From Desulfobacteraceae bacterium 4572_89 (GTDB lineage Bacteria > Desulfobacterota > Desulfobacteria > Desulfobacterales > Desulfobacteraceae): DNA of 20,544 bases. The translations under genes were made by a program, and so were the position numbers. This document shows positions 1 through 7,883 of this stretch, in pieces (positions within the stretch are counted from its first letter, which is position 1; each line of letters starts with the position of its first letter). Location: assembly GCA_002085465.1 (NCBI GenBank), contig NBML01000069.1:1-20544 (forward strand), in the 5' to 3' direction. Below the pieces are notes generated by a model. It was given only the letters and a program-made list of their open reading frames with translations, was not told the origin of the DNA and ran no database searches.

Positions 1-1
1 T

Positions 2-472
2 CTTTCCCTGGCTGTTGTGAATAAAGACCTTGGTCTTCCAGCACCCCATGGATTTGTGATCACAACCAATGCCTTTCATTATTTCCTGGAAACCAATGAT
101 CTAAAAGATCCCATCAATAAAAAACTGGCAGATCTTGATATCAGTATTCCCTCCTCCCTGGAACAGACATCCCGTGAAATTCAACGATTAATAGTAGATG
201 CCATTGTACCCGAAGATATTGATATTGCAATCTTTGATGCCGTCAATAATCTTAAGCAGGGGACGAATTTAAGGGTTGCGCTCCGTAGCAGCGCCGCTAA
301 AGAGGATGGAAAAGCATCCTTTGCCGGTCAGTATGAAACAATATTAAATGTAGAAAAAAAGAATGTTTTACGGGGATATAAACAGGTCATTGCCAGCAAA
401 TATTATTTTACAGGATCAGCCATGGCATACTTGATGATGCAACCCCCATGGCTGTCCTGGTCCTTGAAATGA
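2..472 (+). pseudogene. PEP-synthase-like protein, N-terminal segment (5' partial, frameshifted)
   Basis: This is the first part of a PEP synthase / pyruvate phosphate dikinase-type ATP-binding domain (PPDK_N family). The frame is open from base 2, and the residues before the GTG at 17 (reading LSLAVV) already fit the family, so the true start lies upstream of the window and the GTG at 17 is internal. Family signs are the GLPAPHGFVIT stretch and the nucleotide-binding region RVALRSSAAKEDGKASFAGQ followed by YETILNV. The frame runs off into non-family residues after SAMAYL and stops at 470-472. The expected continuation, DDATPMAVLVLEM, is read in the next frame from base 433, so about 431-432 is a break. 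Homologues usually have a few more residues between AY and DD, so a small deletion (3n+1 bases) is more likely than a simple insertion. It could be a real mutation or a sequencing error. Confidence 0.75.
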
Positions 473-2220
473 TCGATTCAAAAGCATCCGGGATAATCTA
501 TACCCGGGATATTCAAGATCCTGTTTCTGACAATATATTGATCCACTCGGTCTGGGGCCAGGGTGGGCTGCTGGTGGAAGGGGAAGTCTCTCCTGACCTT
601 ATCAAAATATCAAAAAAAGAGCCTGGAACCATTGTCAGCAGAAAAGCAGCAGAAAAACTGAAGCAAATGGTTTTAACCCATAAGGGCCAGGCAGACGGCC
701 AGACGGAAAGCCAGACCAAAATCATTGATACAAATCAACAGCAAAAAAATATTCTTTCCCTTGATGAACCCTCTGTACTATCCCTTGCCCGGTGGGGATT
801 TTCCCTTGAAGAATATTTTAATGAACCCCAGGATATTGAATGGTGCCAGGATCAATCCGGCAGTCTTTTTATCCTTCAGTCCAGGCCCTTGAATATCCCT
901 GTCCCTGGTGTCCAAAATACTGTAACTCAGACCCAGGATACGGATATTCCAATGAATATTAAAAATAGAATAATTTGTTCAGGCGGAGAGCCTGTGTGTC
1001 CTGGTATTGGTTCTGGTCCAGTATACATACTTGAGCAATTATCACAAATAGCCCAGATTCCCCAGGGATCAGTTCTTGTGGTAAGACATGGCCTGCCTCA
1101 ATTTGTTACGGCAATCAACAAAATGAAAGCCATTATTATCGAAACTGGAAGCCTTGCCAGCCATTTTGCATCCATTGCCAGGGAATTCGGGGTTCCTTCC
1201 ATTGTAAACATTGCAAAAGGTTTTCGTAATCTTGTCCAGGGGAATCTGGTAACCGTGGATGCCAATGCTTGCCTTGTATACGATGGAGAAACAAAACATC
1301 TAAAGGAAGACTCCAGGCAAAAAGATATTTTTTTCCAAGACAGTCCCTTTATGACCAAACTCCAGTATGTAATTAATTTTTGTACAAAATTGAAACTCAC
1401 AGATCCTGAAGACAGCTCTTTTGTACCGGAATCATGCAGATCCCTGCATGATATTATCCGGTTTACCCATGAAACTGCTGTAAAAGAAATGTTTCTAGGG
1501 GGAAATAGAAAAGGCAGCCGGAAAAAAGGGGCAAAACAACTCAACTCCGGTATCCCCATGCTCTTTTATGTTCTTGATGTGGGCCAGGGTATAAACAATG
1601 CAAAAAAAAACAACAACCAGAAAAATGAAAAGTTCATAAAACCGGAAAATATTGCCAGTCTTCCCATGAAAGCGGTATTGAAAGGGCTTTCAAACCCTGG
1701 CATATCCTGGTCTGAAACCTCCCATTTTGATTGGGAAGAGTATGACCGAATCGTCATGGCCGGAGGAATTATCTCTGCTGATTCACCCCAGTTTGGAAGC
1801 TATGCAGTCGTGTCAAAGGAGTATTTAAATGTAAACTTCAGGTTTGGATATCATTTTGTCATTTTGGACACCATCTGCACCTCTTCAAAAAAAAATAATT
1901 ATATCCTTTTCAGGTTTTCCGGCGGCGGCGGTAACCCTGTTGGAAAAACTCTCAGGGCTAATTTTATTAAAGGAATTTTAACAAGGCTCAAATTTATGGT
2001 CCAGGTCAAATCAGACCTGATTGATGCTGAATTCAAGCATGGTTCATTAAAGGACATGGAAGAAACCCTTGAAATTATCGGACAGCTTCTGGGGACTACA
2101 AAACTCATGGATATGTATCTAAAAGAAAATCAGGATATGGAAACAATGATTGATCATTTTATGAACGGCCGATATGATTTCAGGCCGGACATTGAACCGG
2201 ACATTGAAAAAGAAGGGTGA
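433..2220 (+). pseudogene. PEP-synthase-like protein, main segment: ATP-binding end, phosphohistidine domain, unknown C-terminal region
   Basis: This continues the preceding segment in another frame; coding resumes at base 433 and the first ATG is 448. Residue numbers count from that ATG. Residues 1-150 finish the ATP-binding domain, including GIIYTRD and the closing PQDIEW and LQSRPL motifs. Residues 175-280 are the mobile PEP-utiliser domain, with the motif TGSLASHFASIAREFGVP; His239 (codon 1162-1164) is the expected phosphorylated histidine. True PEP synthases and PPDKs then have a barrel that binds PEP/pyruvate. Here residues 285-590 show none of its motifs but contain GIPMLFYVLDVGQG and RFSGGGGN, which I do not recognise. 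ATP-driven histidine phosphorylation is therefore plausible but the acceptor is unknown. A 12-bp tandem duplication gives PDIEPDIE near the C terminus. The downstream phosphatase gene starts at or just after the stop, suggesting co-transcription. Confidence 0.7.
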
Positions 2221-2240
2221 TAAAATTGGGAAAAGAACAA

Positions 2241-3257
2241 ATGTCCACATTCCCCATAACATGGATCACAGATAGTATTGCTGTTGGATATGCCCCTATG
2301 TCATTTGCTGAACTGGAGTCCATAAAAAACCAGGGAGTTGATGCTATTGTTAACCTTTGCGCTGAATTCAGCGATCTCCATGATATTGAAGAGTCCGCAG
2401 GTTTTGAAGTTTGTTATCTTCCCATCTGGGACGAGGATATTCCTAAAATGGAAGCCATGGAAGAAGCCCTGGCCTGGCTTGATGAAGCCATTTACCTTGG
2501 CAAAAAAGTTCTGGTCCACTGTAGGCACGGGGTGGGAAGGACAGGAACCTTTGTCACTTCCTATATGATTCGCAGAGGCCTTTCCCTTAAATCAGCTTCA
2601 AAAAGGTTAAAGTCATCCAATGCAAACCCTTCCAATTACGGTCAGTGGAAATTATTAAAAAAATATGGTAAAAAATCAGGAATCCTTAAGATCAGGGAAC
2701 CCTCCCTGGAGATTAAAAACAGGGTGGATCTAAACGATTTTTTTTCTGATTATGAATCTTTGATAAAAAACATTGATGAGGAAATTCAAAATCATACAAA
2801 AGGAGAAAATATTCAATGCGGCAGGGGTGAGGATAAATGTTGCCATGAACCTTTTGATCTTCAACTCATAGAAGTAATTTATCTCCATTCAAAAATGAAC
2901 AAACATTTTTCATCTGTTCAAAGGGATATTCTGATAGAAAGGGCTGTCAAGACATATAAGAAAGAAAACACTCTTTGCCCGCTTAATTATAATTCCTGCT
3001 GCAGGATATACGAGACAAGACCTGCCAGGTGCAGGATTTATGGAGTACCTGGTTTTTCAAAAGACAAACATGAAATCCAGAATATGCTTGTTGAACTTTC
3101 CCAAACTATATTCCTGGCCTTTTCAGGACAATTTTTGCCAGATACTGATTTCACCTTTTCCCTGGCCGATACAATTTCAGGAAAATTTGTACAAAAATAT
3201 TTTCATTATATGGCCGATACGTATACGCCAGACACGACAAAAAAAGATCCAGCCTAA
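2241..3257 (+). CDS. Dual-specificity phosphatase fused to a YkgJ-type cysteine cluster domain
   Basis: Two parts are visible in this 338-residue protein. Residues 5-150 form a dual-specificity/tyrosine phosphatase with the P-loop HCRHGVGRTG (catalytic Cys94, Arg100) and an upstream WDEDIP segment that should supply the general-acid Asp64. Residues 190-270 resemble the YkgJ family (putative Zn- or Fe-chelating cluster), with Cys193, Cys200, Cys201, Cys246, Cys253, Cys254 and Cys264 and the typical ETRPARCRIYG ending. I chose the ATG at 2241, 20 bases after the upstream stop, because GGGAAAAG lies at suitable spacing. A GTG at 2217, overlapping the upstream stop, would add eight residues but has its purine-rich stretch too close. 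The position suggests one transcript with the dikinase-like gene, so a phosphoprotein or phosphohistidine substrate is possible, but this is inference. The phosphatase call is firm; the chelating role is a family-level guess. Confidence 0.85.
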   Translation: MSTFPITWITDSIAVGYAPMSFAELESIKNQGVDAIVNLCAEFSDLHDIEESAGFEVCYLPIWDEDIPKMEAMEEALAWLDEAIYLGKKVLVHCRHGVGRTGTFVTSYMIRRGLSLKSASKRLKSSNANPSNYGQWKLLKKYGKKSGILKIREPSLEIKNRVDLNDFFSDYESLIKNIDEEIQNHTKGENIQCGRGEDKCCHEPFDLQLIEVIYLHSKMNKHFSSVQRDILIERAVKTYKKENTLCPLNYNSCCRIYETRPARCRIYGVPGFSKDKHEIQNMLVELSQTIFLAFSGQFLPDTDFTFSLADTISGKFVQKYFHYMADTYTPDTTKKDPA

Positions 3258-3301
3258 AAAAAAATTTAAAAGAAATCGACTGCGGTCAGCCATACCAGTG
3301 G

Positions 3302-3664
3302 TCAGGAATTTCCAAGCACCTGGGCAACCTTATTTTCCAGTTCATCCTTATCAATGGGCTTTACACAATATTCACTGGCCCCAAGTTTTAAACACTCCCT
3401 GGCTGTCTCAATGGTGGGATATCCTGTCAGCATGATCACCTGAATTGAGGGAGATATTTTTTTCAACTCTTCAAGGACCTCAACTCCGCTCATTTTTTTT
3501 AACTTGATATCCAAAATAGCCAGATCAACCTCATTGGATTCCAGAAATCGAATGGCTTCTTCTTCTTCTGTAAAAGGAAAAACCTTATGCCCTTTTCTCT
3601 CAAGAATCCTCTTAATCAGGTTGGCTGCATCCAGAACATCATCCAGCGCAAGAATCTTACCCAT
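3302..3664 (-). CDS. Single-domain response regulator (CheY-like receiver)
   Basis: This is a complete receiver domain of 120 residues with nothing after it. The acidic pair is Asp8-Asp9, the phosphoacceptor is Asp52 (in AILDIKL), and Thr80 and Lys102 (in VKPID) complete the switch residues. There is no DNA-binding or enzymatic output domain, so it must act by protein contact or as a phosphate relay or sink. Its start overlaps the last 8 bases of the upstream histidine kinase gene, with GGGAGAG ahead of the ATG, so translational coupling and a cognate kinase-regulator pair are very likely. The gene is convergent with the phosphatase gene; the 44 bases between them show no clear terminator. 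Confidence 0.93.
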   Translation of the reverse strand: MGKILALDDVLDAANLIKRILERKGHKVFPFTEEEEAIRFLESNEVDLAILDIKLKKMSGVEVLEELKKISPSIQVIMLTGYPTIETARECLKLGASEYCVKPIDKDELENKVAQVLGNS

Positions 3665-5729
3665 TTAGCTCTCCCTTTTTCATCTGTAAACCAGGGTTCC
3701 AATTTAAACCGGATTTTATATTTACACTATTTTTTACATTTATGCCAGAGGGTAGCAGGACAATAAATTCTGTCCCCTGTTCTTCTTTTTCCCGGGATAA
3801 GGGAGGAGAAAAAACTTTTATACTTCCATTATGCTCTTTTATAATTCCAAAGGTAACTGATAACCCCAGCCCTGTCCCCTGGTCCGGACCCTTGGTGGTA
3901 TAAAACGGCTCAAATATCTTTTTTATATTTTCCTTGGAAATCCCTACACCTGTATCTGATATGGATATTTTGATCTCATTTTGAGTTTCCCCCATACCTG
4001 TATTGACACAGATACTGCCATGTCCTTCAATGGCATCAAATGCATTATTTAAAAGATTGATAAATACCTGTTTGAGCTTCTCCTTATCCCCTTTCATCAA
4101 AAAAACGGTTTTATCATATTCACGCCTGACAAAAACATGGTTCATGCTGAATGTATGTTCAATCACTCCCAGGACTTCGTCAATGGCTTCATTAATATTA
4201 AATTCAGAAATATTGCTTTCACTGGAACGGGAAAAATTCAAAAGATCTGCAACAATCTTGGAACAGATTTTTGTCTGTTTAACAATGGTTGAAACATCTT
4301 TATACACAAACCCGTCCTTTTCAACATCTTCCAGCAAAAGCTGGGCATACCCGAGAATAATCCCAAGGGGAGTATTAATTTCATGGGCTACTCCAGCTGC
4401 CAGTCGTCCCACAGATTCTATTTTCTGGGCATGGGTAAGCTGTTCCTGGACAGCTTTCAACTGGGTAATATCCCTTCCGCTGCATACAAGTCCCCTGACT
4501 CTATCCCTTGCTTCCAGAACAGGAATCTTTACCACATGCAGCCACTTTACCCCTTTTTTCCCTACCACCCTATTCTCTTTAACAAGGGGTTTCCTTGTTT
4601 CAAACACCTCTTTATCTTCCTCATCGTAAACCTCTGCCTGGCCTTTGAAAAATAGTTCAGCATTTTTTCTGCCCACAATTTCATCATGGGTTTTGTTCAC
4701 CATTTTACAAAATCCTTTATTAACCGAAACATACCGGCCTTCATGATCTTGAAGGGATATGAAATCCGGAATGGCATCCAGAATTGTCTGGAGCAGGGTT
4801 TTTTGCTCATTTACAATACTTTCGGCATTTCTCAAATTAGACAGATTACCATTCAAAGACAGGGTCATGGCATCAAAACTTTCTGCCAGACTCTGAATTT
4901 CATCTCCAGAACATTGCCTGTAAACCTGGCATTGCTGGCAGGAATCCAGCCTTTTGGCATATTCTCCTTCCACACAGGTTTGGCAGAGGGTGCCGGCCAG
5001 ATACCAGCACCTGTGATGAAAATTCTCATATGCCGGGCATTCTTTCTGACCACATTCCATAATATCCCAGCAGTTTTTTTTCAGCATGGGAGCAGTTCTG
5101 ACATCAAGATTTCCCCGCAAAGCCTGTTCAGACGATTCGTGCAGTTTTTTAATACTTTTGGTCACGGGATTCAGGAGCAGGCTTCCCACGACACCTGCCA
5201 GGAGTATCGCCAGGATTATTGTTACAACAGCTGAAATCATAATTTTATTAACAGCTTTTTCAGCCCTTGTTTGAAAAAGGCCCAGTCTCAGGGTTCCCAG
5301 TCGATTATCATTGATAAAAATTGGTACTGCATAATCATAGATCAAGTTTGTGCCAGTATCCAGAATCTGCATGGAACCTTTCTGCCCCGCCAAAACAGAG
5401 TTCGCTGTTTTCAGTTCCTTTGGAAAACCATCTGTAAATGTGTGGATAACTGGATCACCTTTTTCATCCATAACAAAGGCATAAAATATATCATCACTCA
5501 ATTCCACGGTTTCATCCACCAGGACCTTCATCCTAAGAAAATCCATGGCCAGCATGGGTTCTACCATTCGGGCTGAAAGATTTCTTCCTGTTGAAATCCC
5601 CTGATTTTTTATCTCTTCCAGCATGGAACTTTTCATGACCTGGCTGATCCAGAAAAAAATCACAAGGCCCTGGATCAATAATAAAGAAAAAAAACCCAGA
5701 TATATTTTACCACGAAATCCCAACTTCAT
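3657..5729 (-). CDS. Membrane sensor histidine kinase with CW-type cysteine cluster and PAS domain
   Basis: This 690-residue protein has a membrane segment at 10-30, an extracytoplasmic region of about 130 residues, and a second membrane segment near 165-187. A HAMP-like linker follows and is interrupted by a cysteine-rich stretch with nine cysteines (220, 226, 231, 241, 249, 252, 264, 267, 273), including two CW pairs. Next comes a PAS domain at about 310-425, a HisKA helix with phosphoacceptor His449 in AAGVAHEINTPL, and a GHKL ATPase with the N box NLLNNAFDA, DTGVGI, FEPFYTTK and GTGLGL. It should autophosphorylate on ATP and pass phosphate to the overlapping receiver protein. The gene before it, 17 bases upstream, encodes a PhnD-like lipoprotein, which may supply the ligand signal. 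CW cysteine clusters occur in other deltaproteobacterial signalling proteins. A metal or redox role is plausible but not shown here. Confidence 0.92.
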   Translation of the reverse strand: MKLGFRGKIYLGFFSLLLIQGLVIFFWISQVMKSSMLEEIKNQGISTGRNLSARMVEPMLAMDFLRMKVLVDETVELSDDIFYAFVMDEKGDPVIHTFTDGFPKELKTANSVLAGQKGSMQILDTGTNLIYDYAVPIFINDNRLGTLRLGLFQTRAEKAVNKIMISAVVTIILAILLAGVVGSLLLNPVTKSIKKLHESSEQALRGNLDVRTAPMLKKNCWDIMECGQKECPAYENFHHRCWYLAGTLCQTCVEGEYAKRLDSCQQCQVYRQCSGDEIQSLAESFDAMTLSLNGNLSNLRNAESIVNEQKTLLQTILDAIPDFISLQDHEGRYVSVNKGFCKMVNKTHDEIVGRKNAELFFKGQAEVYDEEDKEVFETRKPLVKENRVVGKKGVKWLHVVKIPVLEARDRVRGLVCSGRDITQLKAVQEQLTHAQKIESVGRLAAGVAHEINTPLGIILGYAQLLLEDVEKDGFVYKDVSTIVKQTKICSKIVADLLNFSRSSESNISEFNINEAIDEVLGVIEHTFSMNHVFVRREYDKTVFLMKGDKEKLKQVFINLLNNAFDAIEGHGSICVNTGMGETQNEIKISISDTGVGISKENIKKIFEPFYTTKGPDQGTGLGLSVTFGIIKEHNGSIKVFSPPLSREKEEQGTEFIVLLPSGINVKNSVNIKSGLNWNPGLQMKKGELNG

Positions 5730-5746
5730 TTATTCCGTCATTCCCC

Positions 5747-6667
5747 CTATTCTCCCAGAGTCATGCCCACCCTGGCAGCCAATTTCCGCACAGAATCGAA
5801 ATCTGAATCACAAGAATCTATCACCTTAATAAAATTAGCAGCTTCTAATATTTCACGATGATCTTTATTATTGAAATCAAGTTTTCCAAAGGCCTGTTTT
5901 AATTTTTCCACAATCTTTTTGTCCAGGTTTTTTCTGGCAGCATACACCCAGCCTGGATAGGGATCAGTCATTGAAACAACTTTTATTTTATTGATATCAA
6001 TTTTACCTGCCACAACATCCAGGGTGCCCTCCCTGATTGTGCCGATATCATATTTCCCGGCATAAACGGAAAGAACAACCTTTTCCTGCTTTCCACCAGG
6101 GCCCGGTGCAAAGGCAATCTCCTTGAAATCTTTTTTTGTAATGCCATGGTCAATGAAATGACCCAGGGGGAATAAGTATCCTCCTGCCGAAGTTGAATCC
6201 ACGGCAATCCATCTTTTGCTGCGGCAATCCTCCAAGGTCTGAATGGATAAATTATCTGCCCTGGAAATAATCTGCCCCCTGAATTTATCTTTACCAGTCA
6301 TTTCCACAATCCTTGAAAAAGCCTTTGCTCCATATCGATAGGAAATTTTTATATAAATACATGGATTGGAAAAAGAGATATCAATTTTTTTTTGCCCCAC
6401 CATTTCCATGTGCTGATCAAATGTGTCTGGAAATATCTGTTTGATATTCAACCCTGTTTGTTTTCGCAGATACTGAATCAAAGAATGATGGCGGGTGTGG
6501 GAAACAGAATGGGAATATTGGGGAAGATAGGCATAGGTGATCATACCAGGTTCCTCTTTAAGTATAATCTGTTCCTTTTTATTCAGGTCTACCTTAACTA
6601 CAGGTTCATTATCTCCACACCCGGGAAATAATAAAAAGAAAAGCAGAACAACCAATCCATATCTCAC
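5747..6667 (-). CDS. PhnD-like phosphate/phosphonate-type substrate-binding lipoprotein
   Basis: This 306-residue protein starts with a lipoprotein signal (hydrophobic residues 4-16, lipobox LFPGC, Cys17), so it should sit on the outer face of the inner membrane or in the periplasm. The rest resembles the PhnD family of periplasmic binding proteins, with the features ITYAYLPQYSHS, a conserved ISFSNPCIYI strand, VDSTSAGGYLFPL and the DIGTIREGTLDVV segment. No ABC permease or ATPase gene is nearby. The next genes are a membrane histidine kinase and a receiver, so I infer that it works as the ligand-binding component of a sensory system rather than in uptake. The start is a GTG, supported by an AGGAG 8 bases upstream. 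The natural ligand cannot be read from the sequence. Confidence 0.82.
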   Translation of the reverse strand: MRYGLVVLLFFLLFPGCGDNEPVVKVDLNKKEQIILKEEPGMITYAYLPQYSHSVSHTRHHSLIQYLRKQTGLNIKQIFPDTFDQHMEMVGQKKIDISFSNPCIYIKISYRYGAKAFSRIVEMTGKDKFRGQIISRADNLSIQTLEDCRSKRWIAVDSTSAGGYLFPLGHFIDHGITKKDFKEIAFAPGPGGKQEKVVLSVYAGKYDIGTIREGTLDVVAGKIDINKIKVVSMTDPYPGWVYAARKNLDKKIVEKLKQAFGKLDFNNKDHREILEAANFIKVIDSCDSDFDSVRKLAARVGMTLGE

Positions 6668-6700
6668 TGTTATTTCTCCTGATTAAATTATATTTCCCTG

Positions 6701-6709
6701 ATTATAGCA
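6701..6709 (-). promoter_or_regulatory. Extended -10 promoter for the lipoprotein-kinase-receiver operon
   Basis: On the minus strand the bases read TGCTATAAT, a perfect -10 hexamer with the TGn extension. No good -35 is seen at 16-18 bases, as is usual for extended -10 promoters. It would give a leader of roughly 25-30 bases before the GTG at 6667, whose AGGAG is at 6676-6680. Confidence is moderate because it rests on sequence match alone. Confidence 0.5.
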
Positions 6710-6737
6710 ATAGAACAACCATACCATATGGGTGATG

Positions 6738-6749
6738 TTTTAGCTAAAA
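6738..6749. promoter_or_regulatory. 12-bp palindrome upstream of the signalling operon promoter
   Basis: TTTTAGCTAAAA is a perfect palindrome centred about 40 bases upstream of the extended -10 element of the minus-strand operon. That is a position where an activator could bind. In AT-rich DNA a palindrome of this size may arise by chance, so this is only a candidate operator. Confidence 0.2.
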
Positions 6750-6784
6750 ATATTTCAATTTTAATACCTCTGGTATAGCTATCA

Positions 6785-7702
6785 TTACCCGAGACTCAGC
6801 CAAAACCCATAGGTCAAGCCTGAAAGAATGGTGCAGATGGATATGGCTGCCACTGCAAAGTCAGGATCACCCCCGATCTGTTTTGCCATAATATAGGTAA
6901 GGGTTGCGCTGGGTGATGCGAGGATGATTAACCCTGGAAGATAGTCAACGGAAGGAATAGAAAAAATCTTAAACAATAGTAACCCAATGGCAGGGATAAT
7001 AATCAACTTTAAAAAACTGGATAATAAAACATGTAAAAATCTCGGCTTTAATTTTTCAAAAGAAAGAGAGGCCCCAATAACCAGCAGGGCCAGGGGCAGG
7101 GCCATACCCTGTAAAATTTCCAGGGCCCTGTCAATAATCAGGGGTGTTGTTACATTGAGTAAAGAGAAAGAGATGCCTGCCAGGGCTGACAATATCACAG
7201 GATTGGCCATGGTTTTTTTAATGGTGGAAAATAAACTTGAATGGCCTGTGTTTTTACTGCTGTGATATTGCAAGATAATTATTGCCATTATATTTTGTAA
7301 TATCATTACAAAGCCTGCAATAATAGCAGCTTTTACAAATCCTGCATTCCCAAGGTAATAAAAGGCAACCGCAAGACCGATATAGCCGAGATTACCATGG
7401 AATGAGCATTGAATAAAACTTCCTTTTAAAGGCCTTGCCATGTTTAAAAAATGAGTTGTACCCCAGGAAATGGCAGCAATTACGACCACTGAAACCAATG
7501 TGATGATAATTACTTGGGGATTCATCTGGGTTTTTAAGGAGGATTTTGCAATGGAGCTGAAAATCATGGCTGGAATGGCAATATAATAAACCAGGCGGTT
7601 GGCTTCATCCAGAAACTCCTGGGAAATAAATCCCCTCTTTTTTGCAAATAAACCTAGAACAATGATAATAAAGACCGGTAATATTGTTGATATAATATTC
7701 AT
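6785..7702 (-). CDS. AEC-family transporter (auxin efflux carrier-like permease)
   Basis: This 305-residue integral membrane protein has about ten hydrophobic segments in two halves, as in the AEC/Mem_trans family. Recognisable stretches are the N-terminal LPVFIIIVLGLFAKKRGF, the first-half GNLGYIGLAVAFYYLG, and the second-half LALLVIGASLSF followed by a PSATLTYIMAKQIGGD ending. Bacterial members move organic acids such as malate or malonate, but substrate cannot be assigned here. It is divergent from an IclR-family regulator across 181 bases, the classic arrangement for a regulator controlling a carrier for its effector, so a carboxylate or aromatic-acid substrate is a reasonable guess. The start context is weak: the only purine-rich stretch before the ATG is AAAGATGAAG, at long spacing. 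Confidence 0.88.
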   Translation of the reverse strand: MNIISTILPVFIIIVLGLFAKKRGFISQEFLDEANRLVYYIAIPAMIFSSIAKSSLKTQMNPQVIIITLVSVVVIAAISWGTTHFLNMARPLKGSFIQCSFHGNLGYIGLAVAFYYLGNAGFVKAAIIAGFVMILQNIMAIIILQYHSSKNTGHSSLFSTIKKTMANPVILSALAGISFSLLNVTTPLIIDRALEILQGMALPLALLVIGASLSFEKLKPRFLHVLLSSFLKLIIIPAIGLLLFKIFSIPSVDYLPGLIILASPSATLTYIMAKQIGGDPDFAVAAISICTILSGLTYGFWLSLG

Positions 7703-7883
7703 ATAAAAAACTTCATCTTTAATTATAAATCAAAAAAATTAAAATATGGAACAACCCCTACCACAGATTGTAAATAGAATCCAAACAATATATATGCTAA
7801 ACTAAAGCTCAGCTATATTTTGAGATTAACTATGGATTTTCAATTTTTTTAAAATCTATTATTAAAATTCATCATGGTGAATA
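7703..7883. promoter_or_regulatory. Divergent control region between the AEC carrier and the IclR regulator
   Basis: This is a very AT-rich, non-coding stretch of 181 bases. A weak plus-strand promoter candidate is TTGTAA (7768-7773) with a 17-base spacer and TATATG (7791-7796). A short hairpin-forming pair, GATTTT (7835-7840) and AAAATC (7851-7856), lies near the regulator start. I see no convincing long palindrome of the kind bound by IclR proteins. Control of both genes by the regulator is inferred only from the divergent layout. Confidence 0.3.

Noticed and set aside
17..19. GTG at 17 as the start of the dikinase-like gene
   Set aside because: Codons before it are open to the window edge and match the family, so it is an internal valine.
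3258..3301. Terminator between the convergent phosphatase and receiver genes
   Set aside because: Only short imperfect pairings are seen and the A-run precedes rather than follows them.
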